Below the pieces are notes generated by a model that worked only from the letters and a program-made list of their open reading frames with translations, had not been told where the DNA came from and did no database searches. From NCBI GenBank assembly GCA_964034945.1, contig OZ035961.1, forward strand, positions 28,807,684-28,871,683: a DNA stretch of 64,000 bases, written 5' to 3'. This stretch comes from Chrysopilus asiliformis (Eukaryota > Arthropoda > Insecta > Diptera > Rhagionidae). Numbering within the stretch: position 1 is the stretch's first letter; each line of letters opens with the position of its first letter. A program made the position numbers and the translations under genes. This document shows, piece after piece, positions 1 to 11,100 of this stretch.

Positions 1-1656
1 ACCTGATTGCCTACACGAAACCAAACAAAATGTATATTTGTGTGTGTTTGTGTTTCGTATGATTTACCTGCGGGCCCAGACCTAATCTGGCTATGTTGCG
101 TCGCGTCGTCGACCGCTTATATGTCTATATGTATATATCTAAAAGTAATAAACATACCAATGTTGAGATATTCGATAACCTGAAGAAAGTTGATAAATAT
201 ACAATTTTGTTGTTGTTTCTTCATTGATTTTTTCCATTTTGATTTGATTATAATTGGCATCTGTTGTTTTTCATCTTTGTCGTTTCTGGAAGAAAATTAT
301 ATAACAGTTTTCAAGCGCGCCATCCAAAACAAGTTTCAGTACCCGAAAAATAATATGTTTTTCTTCTCTTCAAGTATGTATCTATATTTATTTCTGTTTG
401 ATAAAAATTTCAAGTCAATACGGCGATTTTAAGAAGACGATAGAGGTAGAAATTTTCACTATTTTACATAATATCGTCAAAATGATCTATCGGCCATTCG
501 ACATCGATTATGAGTTAGATGTACGTTAAAGAGCGGAAAAAAATCTCTAGAAATGTAACAGAGATGTTAGATATTGGCAGTAATTAATTTACAAACCATA
601 TGTGATGTCATGTTGCATATAAAACGCATGCATGGACATAAATATGGCAATTGATAATTTAATTTTTACCAAATCTAGATTTAGTTCAAGCACGTATTTG
701 TTAAAACTATTTGTTCAGTATTTTCTATAATGAAAAAAACGTGCACGGCGAATAGAAAAATTAAGGAAAAGGCGTTTTTTTTCATTTGAAATTCATTACC
801 TCGGATATGAAAATATGCCACACCTAAAAATTGTTGGCTTACTCAATTCCGTCGTTCGACAAGATCACAATTATTATGCTATGATTCAATATTGGGTTTG
901 TAAAAGTGCATTTTATAACTTTAACAATACACCAAGAAATACATTTTACTTTCACTTTTCTTTGGTACACAAACATTAATCTGTCGAGCCTGTAAAGATT
1001 GTAAGAAATAAGTTTTACTTTCTGTATGCAATGCTTTTGTATCCACACGTGAACATATCGGACAGATGTTGAAATACATTGATAGATATCGTGAACTGCA
1101 GCAACAAATAAAAATCATGAAAAATTGTGATGTTTTGGGCTGTGGAATTTTTTGATAATCATAATCATGGCGTTTGTACAAGTTTTGAAGGTTTCTTAAT
1201 CCAACGGCGCCACCTGTAATATAATGAGAACACAATTTTTCGAAACTTTGAGGCAATATTCATTAAAATAATATATTTTGCTGTTATATTGAGCGAAAAA
1301 CTATGAAAAAATTTCTGTTATGAAAACTAAAATTTGAGGGTTTGTAATTTAATGAGTAATAAATTGTGTTTAATAGGGTGTAAAAATTTTTTTTGTTTAT
1401 AAATGTATATTTATGTTGTTTTTAAGCGTAAAACACTTTTTTTGCGTATGTGATTTTCATGTATGTTAGGATCTTGAAGTTTCAGCAGTCGGACTTAATT
1501 CTGTTTGCATGAGTTCAAAAAATTATGTTGACATTAAATTATTATTACAATTCATTTATTAAATTTGGATGTAAAATTTCATTAAAAAATAAACAGCATG
1601 TTAGTAAAATAGAACCGTACCTGAAGAAAATTATCTTGTGTAATTTGTCCAAACCA
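1..1656. other. AT-rich sequence, no gene recognised
   Basis: Only short open frames occur, none with a recognisable domain or plausible splice context. The longest, on the minus strand at 921-1256, is cysteine-containing but has no homology I can name. No transposon ends were paired here. Confidence 0.5.
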
Positions 1657-1829
1657 GGAGTGGTATTCCGTAACTTGATTCAAGCGTTTGTTTCGAGTTA
1701 GAAGAAAAAGTGGTATTTGCTATCTCGGTTTCTCTCTGTCATTTATTTCGGTCAAAACAAAGACAACGAATACTTCTTGTTCTTCTATCTCGAAACAAAT
1801 GCTTGAAACAAGTTACGGAATATCACTCC
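1657..1829. mobile_element. MITE with long TIRs
   Basis: The two ends form a long inverted repeat. The left end reads GGAGTGGTATTCCGTAACTT and the reverse complement of the right end reads GGAGTGATATTCCGTAACTT. The similarity continues about 50 bases inward, through a TTTGTTTCGAG segment and TAGAAGAA. The 173-bp unit has no coding capacity. A clean target duplication was not found, so the superfamily is open. Confidence 0.65.
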
Positions 1830-1833
1830 AGCA

Positions 1834-1912
1834 TTTATGTCAATCGTGACGTTAGCGGTTGACAAGTATCTTCACGATATATGTCAACCGCTAACATCAC
1901 AGTTGACATAAA
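1834..1912. repeat. 31-bp inverted repeat (hairpin)
   Basis: Arms 1834-1864 and 1882-1912 are complementary at 28 of 31 positions around a 17-base loop. The inner parts of the arms contain GTTAGCGGTTGACA and its complement. It starts five bases after the MITE at 1657-1829. It may be a tiny foldback element or the folded core of a larger lost element. Confidence 0.6.
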
Positions 1913-4359
1913 TTCCGCTTGGGATAAGTATTTTTATGAAATGGTTTTCAAATTTGAATTCATGGTAAGGATTATGGTAATTCAATGTTTCTCTGCGTTC
2001 TCGCTCCCTCACGTGCTATTTCCTGAACATTTGAGGAAAAGTTTATCTAACTAGAGTGCAGTGTGTCCCTTAATTACATTTTCGACTACTACTATTGACC
2101 CTACCAACTTTTAATGAGGGTTTGTACAGTTATTGACTATTAAACCGATTCACCAAAAGATAAAAGGGTTTGATCGCAAAGTGATCAACATCCATGGAAA
2201 TTTTTGAAGACAAAAAATCTTGAAAATTGTTGACTACGAGATTTGCCCCCTTCCCCTCACCAAAAACAATTTTGTGGGCTCCGTTTTCTAAACTTTTTTA
2301 CTAATGTATCCCTAGTGTGCTAATATTTTTCCGCGTATCTCCATAATGTTATTAATATATGTGAAATATTAACATAAATAGTGGTATTGTGAAAAAATAT
2401 TTTTCAGAATCATGAGATCATTTACCAAAAAATAAATAAATGCGCCGCAGGTGAAAATATTTTAAAATTTGACAAAAAAAGCTAAAATAAAAAACCACAA
2501 TTAAAAGCAAATGAAAATAAGACATTTTATTCCGCGAATTCATCGATACTAAATTCATGTTTTTGACGACCGTTTACACTACGACACAAAATTCTGAAAT
2601 TCATTCCTGAAAAATGCTCGAATTTGAATTTGTCATACAAAGTCGCCGGGATTTGATAACTTTTGTTAAGTGAATTCACATGAAATCACATGAATAACCA
2701 AATGCAATGCCAGAGATAGGGATGACAGATGCCTACCGAAGAATCACCCTGTGGGCTCAAAATAGCTCTAAAATGGGGTGTGAAACCCCCTGTATATTTT
2801 CCTTGGCCATAAATACCTACAAAATTACTGTCATTCTGTGAATCTGGATTACCAAAATAGTTCAAATCCGGATTACAATATGCATAATGGAATGAATTAG
2901 CTTGTCCAAATTATTGGATAATTCGGATTACTGGAGGTCCGGACTAACAAGGTTGCACTGTATAATAAAATAATTTAAAATATTTTAAAAAAAAATCTAA
3001 ACGTTTCAGCCACTTAATATATTTTTTTTCACCAAAAATATATTTATGTGGGCTCTACCCTGACTGATTGGAAAACACCGTTTAATAAAAAGTGTTTAGA
3101 AAGTGAAGATACTAAAACGCAATCACTTTAAATGGTGGCTGGAAGATTCCATAACTCATAAAATTCCAAAACCAGACAATATTAGGTATATTACATTACA
3201 TATGTTAAATCATTTTGAATGGTTTACCGGAGGCAAAAAGGCTGACTGCCTGCTAACACTATGAATTATTCAATAATTCTTGTCTAACGACATATTCCTT
3301 CAAGAAAATATAGCAATATATGTATATAACATGTAGATTGGTTTATGCTAGTCTTACAAATATCGCATAACATATTGAAGACATGTTTTTAATTTCGCTT
3401 TATTTTAATATTGTCGCTTAGAAACGTGTAACGTACTGTGATATGGTTGAAAAAACATCTTCGTTAGACTCGTACACATTATAACACCGAATTCTGATAT
3501 CGTAAAACAAGTATGTACAAAATATAATATTCATTAGGCGATGGATGGTATATCGGTTATGTTAAACGAAAATAACAAGACGAATATGAAAACGGGGATG
3601 ATTTCCTTTCTGTGCTTTTTTTTTATAAACAAAAATATTCTATATAAATATGCTTTTGTTTGTAGATTCCTTGGAATAAAAGCACCCAGTCGAGCATATT
3701 TATGAGTACTGAAGATATTTGTATAACGTCAATGTATGATTTTCATATAATAGCGAATGTGAAAAGGTGTGTACGCTTTTGGCGCCAAATGGTTGAATTC
3801 TTGTTTTATTAAAAACTTTTGGCAAACATTACAAAAGTTTGAACGTGAATGAATTTGATTTGAGGTGAACATATTAAATAAAACATTAGAATAATATGAC
3901 TTCACTTTAAGAAAATCCAATTTCTTTGATAACCATCATACGTTAACATTAGTAATAAATGTAATGAGAAGTTGCTGAGAATTTTCATGGATATTGTTCA
4001 GATTTTGTTTGACTTGTAATAAAATTGATGACGTTTTTATTTAATTCATGCACGTGGTTAAAGTACTCGTAAATCAAAAAACTTCGCACGATTTTCTTTC
4101 GTTGCTTAAATTCATTGATAGAGAAAAATTCCAAAATATGTTTTTTTCGTTCACAAAGTGCGTTCTGTAAATTACAAGACCTGCGGAGAGTTTCTTTGCT
4201 ACACGAAACTAGTGCGCGTAAACATTGAAAAAAACTACTAGTCGTTGATTTTATGTATTTCAGGCAGTGGAACAATACTTCCCACCCACTGACAATTGAA
4301 GCAATTTTGAATCGGTTTTGATTTTAAATAAAGCGCTTCATGGACAAAATAATCACTGA
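1913..4359. other. AT-rich sequence, no gene recognised
   Basis: Apart from a single pogo-like transposon end near 2850-2960, this stretch has only short random open frames and poly-A/T runs. I see no exon, RNA gene or paired transposon ends. Confidence 0.5.
2850..2960 (-). mobile_element. Solo end of a pogo/Tigger-like DNA transposon
   Basis: Read from the right, the sequence starts CAGTGCAACCTTGTTAGTCC just inside a TA dinucleotide (2961-2962). It then runs through repeated AATCCG-type motifs. CAGT ends followed by degenerate GATTATCCG-like repeats are usual for pogo/Tigger TIRs. No matching opposite end was found upstream, so this is a truncated copy. Confidence 0.4.
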
Positions 4360-4681
4360 CTAGCTTGCATACTCGTCGTTGCCGGGTTAAGTTTTTTCAA
4401 TTTTTTTTAAGGTCTATGTTGGAGCTAAACTTCAGGCCAATCGGTTCAGTAGTTTCCCCGCGAAAGAATAACATAGCGCAAAAACTAAGTTTCGAAATCA
4501 CTTTACCCCCTCCCCTTACTCCCCCCACCCCTCGCGCTACTTTTCCGTATGCCTATGTTGGAACCAGAACAACCACAGACACTCATGCCAAATTTCAAGT
4601 CAATCGGTTTAGCCGATTTTGCGTGAAAGAGGAACAGACAGACAGACAGACTGACAGACACCAACTCATTTTTATATATTA
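4360..4681 (-). mobile_element. Helitron-like non-autonomous element with (GTCY)n
   Basis: On the minus strand it begins near ATATATAAAAATGAGTTGG and passes a GTCTGTC tetranucleotide run. It then carries the core ACCGATTGACTTGAAATTTG and ends in CTAG at 4360-4363 followed by host T. A degenerate hairpin (CCCGGCAACGACGAG) precedes the end, as expected at Helitron 3' termini. The body is over 80% similar by eye to the copy at 26492-27070 but lacks that copy's internal duplication. The open frame across it is not a gene. Confidence 0.6.
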
Positions 4682-4689
4682 GTATGATG

Positions 4690-5276
4690 ATTAGAATCTA
4701 CATCACTCCTTTCTCTGTGAACCCCCTATTCAGCTACCTCCTTAACCTCTTCTGAAATTTTGATTCGGTTTTAAAAATTCAGCAGATTGCTACCAAAGAA
4801 AAATATCCGCCGACTAAAAGTGATACCCCTTCTTGCCTCTGTACCCCTTTTCCAGCTCTCTACGGAAAATATATTTTCCCCGAAAAAAATTTGCGTCGGT
4901 TTTACTAAAAGCTGATATTTTTTTTTTACTTTTTAATAATAGAAAAAATCTATGATTTCTGTGCGGGCTTAAAATATGTTTTTAATCACTAGCAATTTTA
5001 AAACGCTTCTTATATCATTTAAAAATCATTTTTGAATGATAAACTTTATTAATTCACTGGGAGTTCACATGTGTATTTCCTGTGCGTTTTTTTGTCTCTG
5101 AGTGACTGATGCCGGCATAAAAATGAGTCACAGATATGCAGAACTTGTCCATTCGCCGGTACGTGCAGAGTATTTTAATATTATTACTCTTCGCTATTTT
5201 ATGGCAAAGATTTAATTAATAATGTTATCATATGCTTGATTGATTTATCCGGTATGTGGGGTATTTTCCTTCAGTT
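4690..5276. other. No gene recognised
   Basis: AT-rich DNA with C-rich pyrimidine patches (4720-4860). No coding, RNA or transposon-end signature was recognised. Confidence 0.45.
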
Positions 5277-5280
5277 TTAA

Positions 5281-5401
5281 CCCTTTCACTCTCCATGTCC
5301 TTTGCAGAAGACATATTAAAACTGTCACTAATATTTGTAGTTGTGGAATTTGATTTTCTGGTTGTATTGTGGAAAAAAAGTCGTGTTCGGGAGTGGAAGG
5401 G
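5281..5401. mobile_element. TTAA-flanked mini-element (piggyBac-type MITE)
   Basis: TTAA occurs at 5277-5280 and 5402-5405. Immediately inside, the ends are CCCTTTCACTCTCC and, reverse complemented, CCCTTCCACTCCCG. The 121-bp unit has no coding capacity. TTAA target duplication with CCCTT termini fits the piggyBac superfamily. Confidence 0.6.
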
Positions 5402-5588
5402 TTAATATTTGATGGGTAGAAATTTTTTAAATTCAACTTTGCTGTATTACAAAATACATTAATTAAATAGAATGCGCTAGGATAATTTTGTCCTTTTCGA
5501 AATCTTCCTCTACGTTTACACATTCGTCACACTTTTGCAGACCTCCCTCCCTCTTCAAGGTGTGACACATTTTATGGGCAGACCCTTA

Positions 5589-5952
5589 GCGCGGTATTAC
5601 ACATGGCAACTTTCGGGCTTACTTAAGCCGATTTTCGGGAGAAACGACTCCGGAGGGAAAAGTTGCCACTCGAAATCATGACTTATCGACAATCTGCATA
5701 CATGCAAAGCGTGTGAACCGGTTTGGAAAAAGTAGTAGGCAGAAATCATTTCCGTTCTGACCGTCAGCAGGTAAAGATCTTGGGAAGTATATGAGCAAGA
5801 GCAATTTCAATGGTTTGAGTCCACACACACACACATGTAAACTTGTGTAGCATATGCAAACAGGATTGGCTTATTTGAACCACAAATGTAAGCACATTGG
5901 CTTATTAAGCCCAAAAGTTGCCGGCTTACTTAAGCCAAGTGTAATACCGGAC
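5589..5952. mobile_element. MITE with TTA target duplication
   Basis: TTA at 5586-5588 and 5953-5955 flanks TIRs GCGCGGTATTACACATGGC and GTCCGGTATTACACTTGGC. Both ends also carry subterminal GGCTTACTTAAGCC-like repeats, several copies in each half. The 364-bp unit has no coding capacity. A 3-bp TWA duplication is the PIF/Harbinger signature; that assignment rests on the TSD only. Confidence 0.72.
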
Positions 5953-6031
5953 TTACACAAAGTGTGAAAATCTGTCAATTACTGTTGAGAGGTAATTAAG
6001 AAAAAAAACCATCACTAGAACCAACACATAG

Positions 6032-6293
6032 AGAAAAAAATCTATTAAATTTAACCACACTATAATGAGGTATCGGCGCTATAACTAAAATAGTTAATAT
6101 CAATTACAAAATAATCAATTTCAATTACAAAAATAGTAACTTTAACCGCAAAGTAGTAAATTTTACTACTAAGTAGTTAAATTTATTATCAAAAAAGTCG
6201 TATTTGACTATTTTTTGCATTGATATTAGCTATTTTAGTTATAGTGCCGATTCTCAATTATAAAATAGTTTGATTTACTATTTTTCTCTGCGA
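6032..6293. mobile_element. Foldback-like MITE
   Basis: The left end AGAGAAAAAAATCTATTAAA pairs with the reversed right end AGAGAAAAATAGTAAATCAA. Further in, ATCGGCGCTATAACTAAAATAG-type segments (about 6072-6094) mirror those near 6228-6252. The interior is built from short TAGTAA/TTACTA repeats. No target duplication was resolved. Confidence 0.55.
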
Positions 6294-7927
6294 GAATCTA
6301 CCAAAAACATTATTTAAAAGATTGAGCTGGAAAATTCAAATCTAAGCTCAAAAGATTGAGCTTAGATTGAGCTGGAAAATTTACGTAATGAAACACGTTT
6401 TCCAAAGTGTTACTGAAATTCCTTTCAAGGATATTTTAAATAATTTATATCAAGCGTTAATTCGATATGATCGTTATTCAATTCGCTAAAAGTCAATGAA
6501 ACTGAATGTAAAATCAACATACACATGACTATTGAAATTTCATGTACAAAACAAGATGATCAAGAGACAAGTTCATAAGAAACTATATCAAGGCGGTCGA
6601 CGTTATTAAAAAATAAGTGCCGGATGTGTAACGCTTATCGTACATTTATAAATAAAAAATATAGAATTTTTTTGAATTAGTAACTCTAATAAAATTCATT
6701 GCAAGGTTTCAAGTAATCGGATGATGTAATTCCGTCTGTATTACATTTTTTGTAGTATGACATTCATAAATTTAGTCCCTATCAGAATAAAAGTGAATTT
6801 TTTCTGTCATATTTATTTCCGAGTGAAGGGAATTCATTTTTCATGACATCTGTCGATCATTGATCTGTACAGTCTGGACACATTATTCCCAAATAAGGTA
6901 CCTTTGATTTCAATCCTGCATAGTTAACTTCATCTGCAGAAGTTTGAAAATCTTTTTACATGACAGACTACCTTGAATTTTTTTTTAAATTTGCATGGCT
7001 AAAATAAATATTGACCATACACGCAATTATTTGATCTCCAAGTTAACGCTTTTACTAGCAAAATTACCATGAAGAGCTGTAAAGGGATATAAAATAACAA
7101 ATATTAAATCATATTTCGATTTTGGTATCATGAAATTGTAATGCAAAACAAGTTAAACCACTTTTGCTTTCGTATGCTCGTATATCATATTCCTCTTTTC
7201 AATATTCGTAGCACATTTTTTTTTAAATTTTCATTAATTTTTGAAATGTTGTAAACGAGACTGTATCTATAGAATGCGATGCCGGGAGTTTACCTAAAGC
7301 GAAGTAAAAAACTTGTTTTTGGTGCGGTTCAACTTGGGTCTGACACGCTAGGTAAAACTGCCACCCTGTCCCTATCGAACAGACAACCTTCCTTGGGACA
7401 TTTCTTACACTCGGTTGACCACATGAAAGGCAGTCTTTTTTGTACATAAGTCCCCAAGATAAATGCTATCTTTTTGAAAAGTGAAAAGTCTATCAGACTT
7501 TTTTTTTTGAATCAATAAACCCAGTCAGGTATGAAGCCATCATTGTATACCGCGACTTTTTTTTCACAAGAAATTAATTTTTTTCTGATCCTTCCATTGA
7601 TATTGTAAAAAACGCGCTTTCTGCATGTTTTTAGTTAGTTATCTTGAACATAAGACAAGAATATTTATTTCACTGTTGAGTGATTTTCGAGTATTTGAAT
7701 AATTGGGTCAGTATGATGTAGATAAATATTTATAATTCATGCTACACGTGTTTGCTGAAGTTGCAATAAAACTATATCACGATAATTGTATGCTTTACAT
7801 TGAATGGAAATGCACGAATAGACTTATAATGAAAGATTCCTGTACAAACGGTTTTTGTTGATCCTAATTTACGAAAATAATGAGATTTTTTTTTTTACTA
7901 AATCATATTTTCTTTTTTTTATTATAG
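6294..7927. other. Upstream region or intron 1 of Gasp
   Basis: The first recognisable Gasp exon enters at phase 1, so this stretch must be at least partly intronic. I looked for a short signal-peptide exon ending in G before a GT donor and found none that was convincing. The first exon may lie further upstream or outside the window. No other feature was recognised. Confidence 0.45.
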
Positions 7928-8137
7928 CGGTTGCTCAGGAAAATTTCAAATGTCCAGATGATTTTGGATTCTACCCACACGATATCTCTTGTGATAAATA
8001 CTGGAAATGCGATAATGGCGTCTCCGATTTGAAAACCTGCGGAAATGGTTTAGCTTTCGATGCTAGTGATTCCAAATTCTTGACAGAAAACTGTGACTAC
8101 TTGCACAATGTTGACTGCGGTGATCGTACACAACTCG
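7928..8137 (+). CDS. Gasp: Gasp exon 2: first chitin-binding domain
   Basis: The acceptor is ...TTATTATAG and the donor GTAAGT starts at 8138. The exon is 210 bases, phase 1 on both sides. It encodes the end of the signal peptide/mature N-terminus (AVAQENFKC) and CBD1 with six cysteines in the order expected for CBM14. The aromatic residues of CDKYWKC, which contact chitin in this fold, are intact. Reading upstream of the acceptor gives a hydrophobic stretch that is intronic, not the real signal peptide. Confidence 0.92.
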
Positions 8138-11100
8138 GTAAGTTCATAATCAATTAATTATAGTTTGAAAAAAATATACTAAACTAACTAATGGTAAACT
8201 AACTAACTAATGGTTAGTTTAGATAAATAAAAAAAATTTAATACGTTGCGTGCCACCATGGAAGCGAAAAAATCGGGTCGCAAAGGCCAGGACACATTTT
8301 TTTTAGAAATTGTTTTGAAATGCTATTATTTTAATAAATTTCCGAAACATACCGCAATATACTGCTTATGGTTCTACATTGGACGCAGAACATTCATAGG
8401 TCAATTTTTTCGCATAATGCTGGGTTTACACGAATGACAGATCATGACAATCTGTCATAAAAGAGTGGACAAGTTCATTCTTTTATGAGAGATTGTCATT
8501 TTTCTGACAGAAATAATGACAAAAATGATACTATTTACACGATAATGACAATTTATGAGAAAAAAATGACAAATTTGTCATTCGTGTAAACGCAGCATAA
8601 GTTTTATACACTTTTGTGCATCCAATGCTTTACCACGCACTAAAGTAAATTATTCTGAGACCACATGTGTCTCACACAGCCTGAGGAGCCCATTTTAATG
8701 TGAGACCACTTGCGTCTAACACGGCAATCAATGTGTTAATAGCACAAAAAACCTTCTAGCTTTTTAAAAATTTGAATTTTCCGATAAAATTTTCTCCAAT
8801 GGGATTTGAAAATGAAATTTTATTTGGGCTACCGACAATTAGAGGATTTTTCATATTCCACGGTTGAAAGGTTATGTAACATGTGAAATATTCGTTGATA
8901 AAATGAAATAAAATCACCTTACCAAACATAAAACATAAATCAATTAATTCAAATATCCATTAATTTATCTACTTTACTTTTTCACCACAATTGACTAAAA
9001 AAGTGATTTCTTGACATAATGAAATGTTTCAATTATTTTGTTTAAAATATATTTACATAATTATGTTTGAATTTGTGTTTTTTTTTGGGCTGGAAACAAA
9101 CAAAGCTGGAAAATGAACTCAGCAAAATGTTATTCAATTATTTGTAAAATATAATCATATTAATAAATAGAGATTTACATATCCTTATATTGTATGGGAA
9201 ATTATAGATTGGGGTGTGTGTTAATTTCCTCTGATTTTGAATAATTGCTAAATGACCCTCAGTATGTGTATTGCATTGGTATAGTAATTATTGGCCATTA
9301 CCCATTAAATTGTGAAGTTAAGCTAATGAACTTATTATGTGAATTAATTACAATGTTAATTTATGATATTATAAATTTTTATATATTTTATCGCACGGTG
9401 GCATTATTTGTATTATAGATTTTTGTCCAAATCGAGTTTATTTCAATTTCATTGACTTAATTTTTTTATATTTTATATATTAAAATGAATTTTTAACATT
9501 TTCTATTTTTTTATAATTTATATTTTAAAATTCATTTTTAACAGAACCTGCAATTTCAACAACTCACTGCTCCCGCTTGTACGGTATCTTTGCCGATGAT
9601 GGTAAATGCGATGTTTTCTGGAATTGCTGGAATGGTGAGGCATCAAGATATCAGTGCTCACCTGGATTGGCTTACGATCGTGAAGCACGTGTTTGCATGT
9701 GGGCTGATCAAGTACCAGAATGCAAAAACGAAGGTAAAATTTGTGTGAAGCTTTTTTCAGGTTTTTGTGGAAAAATATGACATTTACTGTAAACACAATT
9801 GACATAAAAAGTGAGTGAGATGATTCTTTACTCTCTTCATCACATCGCTCTCTGTTTTCATATCAACTAAATTGTAATTTTACGATCACGTGTGACACCG
9901 CGTCTTGATTAACAATTTTTCATCCCAAGAAATATCTCACCGCAATGAGATTTTTTTGACAGCTGGGCCGAAAATCTCTTGAAATTTTAGTACTCAAAAT
10001 GGCGATGTAAAGAAAACACATAGTCGCCGCTCGTGCAATTAATGCAATACGTGAAATTGAAAAGGCTGAAACAGAAGAACAGACGAAAAGAAAAACCTCT
10101 TAATGTTATATATTCTCTTCCAAAGCTTTTTGTATCGTATTGTTTGTAAAAATTAGTTATTTTCGCAACTACTTGTCGGGAGAATTTAGATTCCGCCATC
10201 TTGAATTGGAAAATTCCAAGAAATTTTGCAATTGCAAGATTTCTTGAAATTTATCTCTGGGATTTTTTATCGCCGTCAACTCGAGCTCTGATTGGTCAAT
10301 CAAAAATCTCTGCGATGAAAAATCCCAAATCAAGACGCGGTGTGAAATTAAGTCTGGAGATCACCAAGAAAAAGGTTTTGCATCTGGATTATTTTTTGGT
10401 TCTTCAGAAGTACAGCAAATCTAGCCAAACCAATTCCAGATTGGAAATTAGCAACGTGAAATTATCTCAAAAAAGTTTTAATATCTGCTGCGGTTAAATG
10501 GCTGTTGGACAGTGTAATTCACGATTGCATTTTCATATTTCTTAAACTCAGTTGGATATTTTCCAAAGCTCGAATATAAAGAAAGCAATATTTTGATTAA
10601 CAAGTCTGTAATGCATCTCCTTTAACGAAATTCTTGGCAACGCCATAATGGGTCGGCACTCAGAAAAATGTCCAGGTCAACTTTTTGTGAGGTTAACTCT
10701 GAACTCTGACTTTACAGAGGTGTCTGTAAGCCAGCTAGCGGTCAGAGTTAACCTATCTAAGGTCAACTCGTGCAGCTCCCAATGCCCTACTTCACCTGCT
10801 GGTGGCTTAATTTCAGAATTTCTCCGACCACAGGTCAACTCAGTTTTACTTGCCCACATGCAGGCGAACGCGCGCCTGCCCGAGGCCAATTACGCCGTAT
10901 GTAGGTCGTCGAGTTAGCCTTCATTTTTCTGAGTGTGGAAACTTCTTAACGTGTTCATTTCATATTCAACATAGATCTAATAATCTGTTTCTTATAAAAA
11001 CCAAATCTAGATTTCCGGTTCAAAAACAAAATTCCAGTTCATGCCAAATTAACAAATTCTTCATATATTTCATAAAACTCGTTTTAATAAAAATATTTCG

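Noticed and set aside
921..1256. 111-codon minus-strand frame with several cysteines
   Set aside because: No family recognised, overlapping frames on the same strand, no splice or promoter context. Could be transposon debris but not supportable.
1927..1965. Possible Gasp first exon (ATGAAATGG ... TG before GTAAGG)
   Set aside because: Donor phase is 2, while exon 2 needs phase 1, and the encoded peptide is not a signal peptide.
7855..7927. In-frame ATG-like start just upstream of Gasp exon 2
   Set aside because: The sequence is the polypyrimidine tract and acceptor of intron 1; its hydrophobic translation only mimics a signal peptide.
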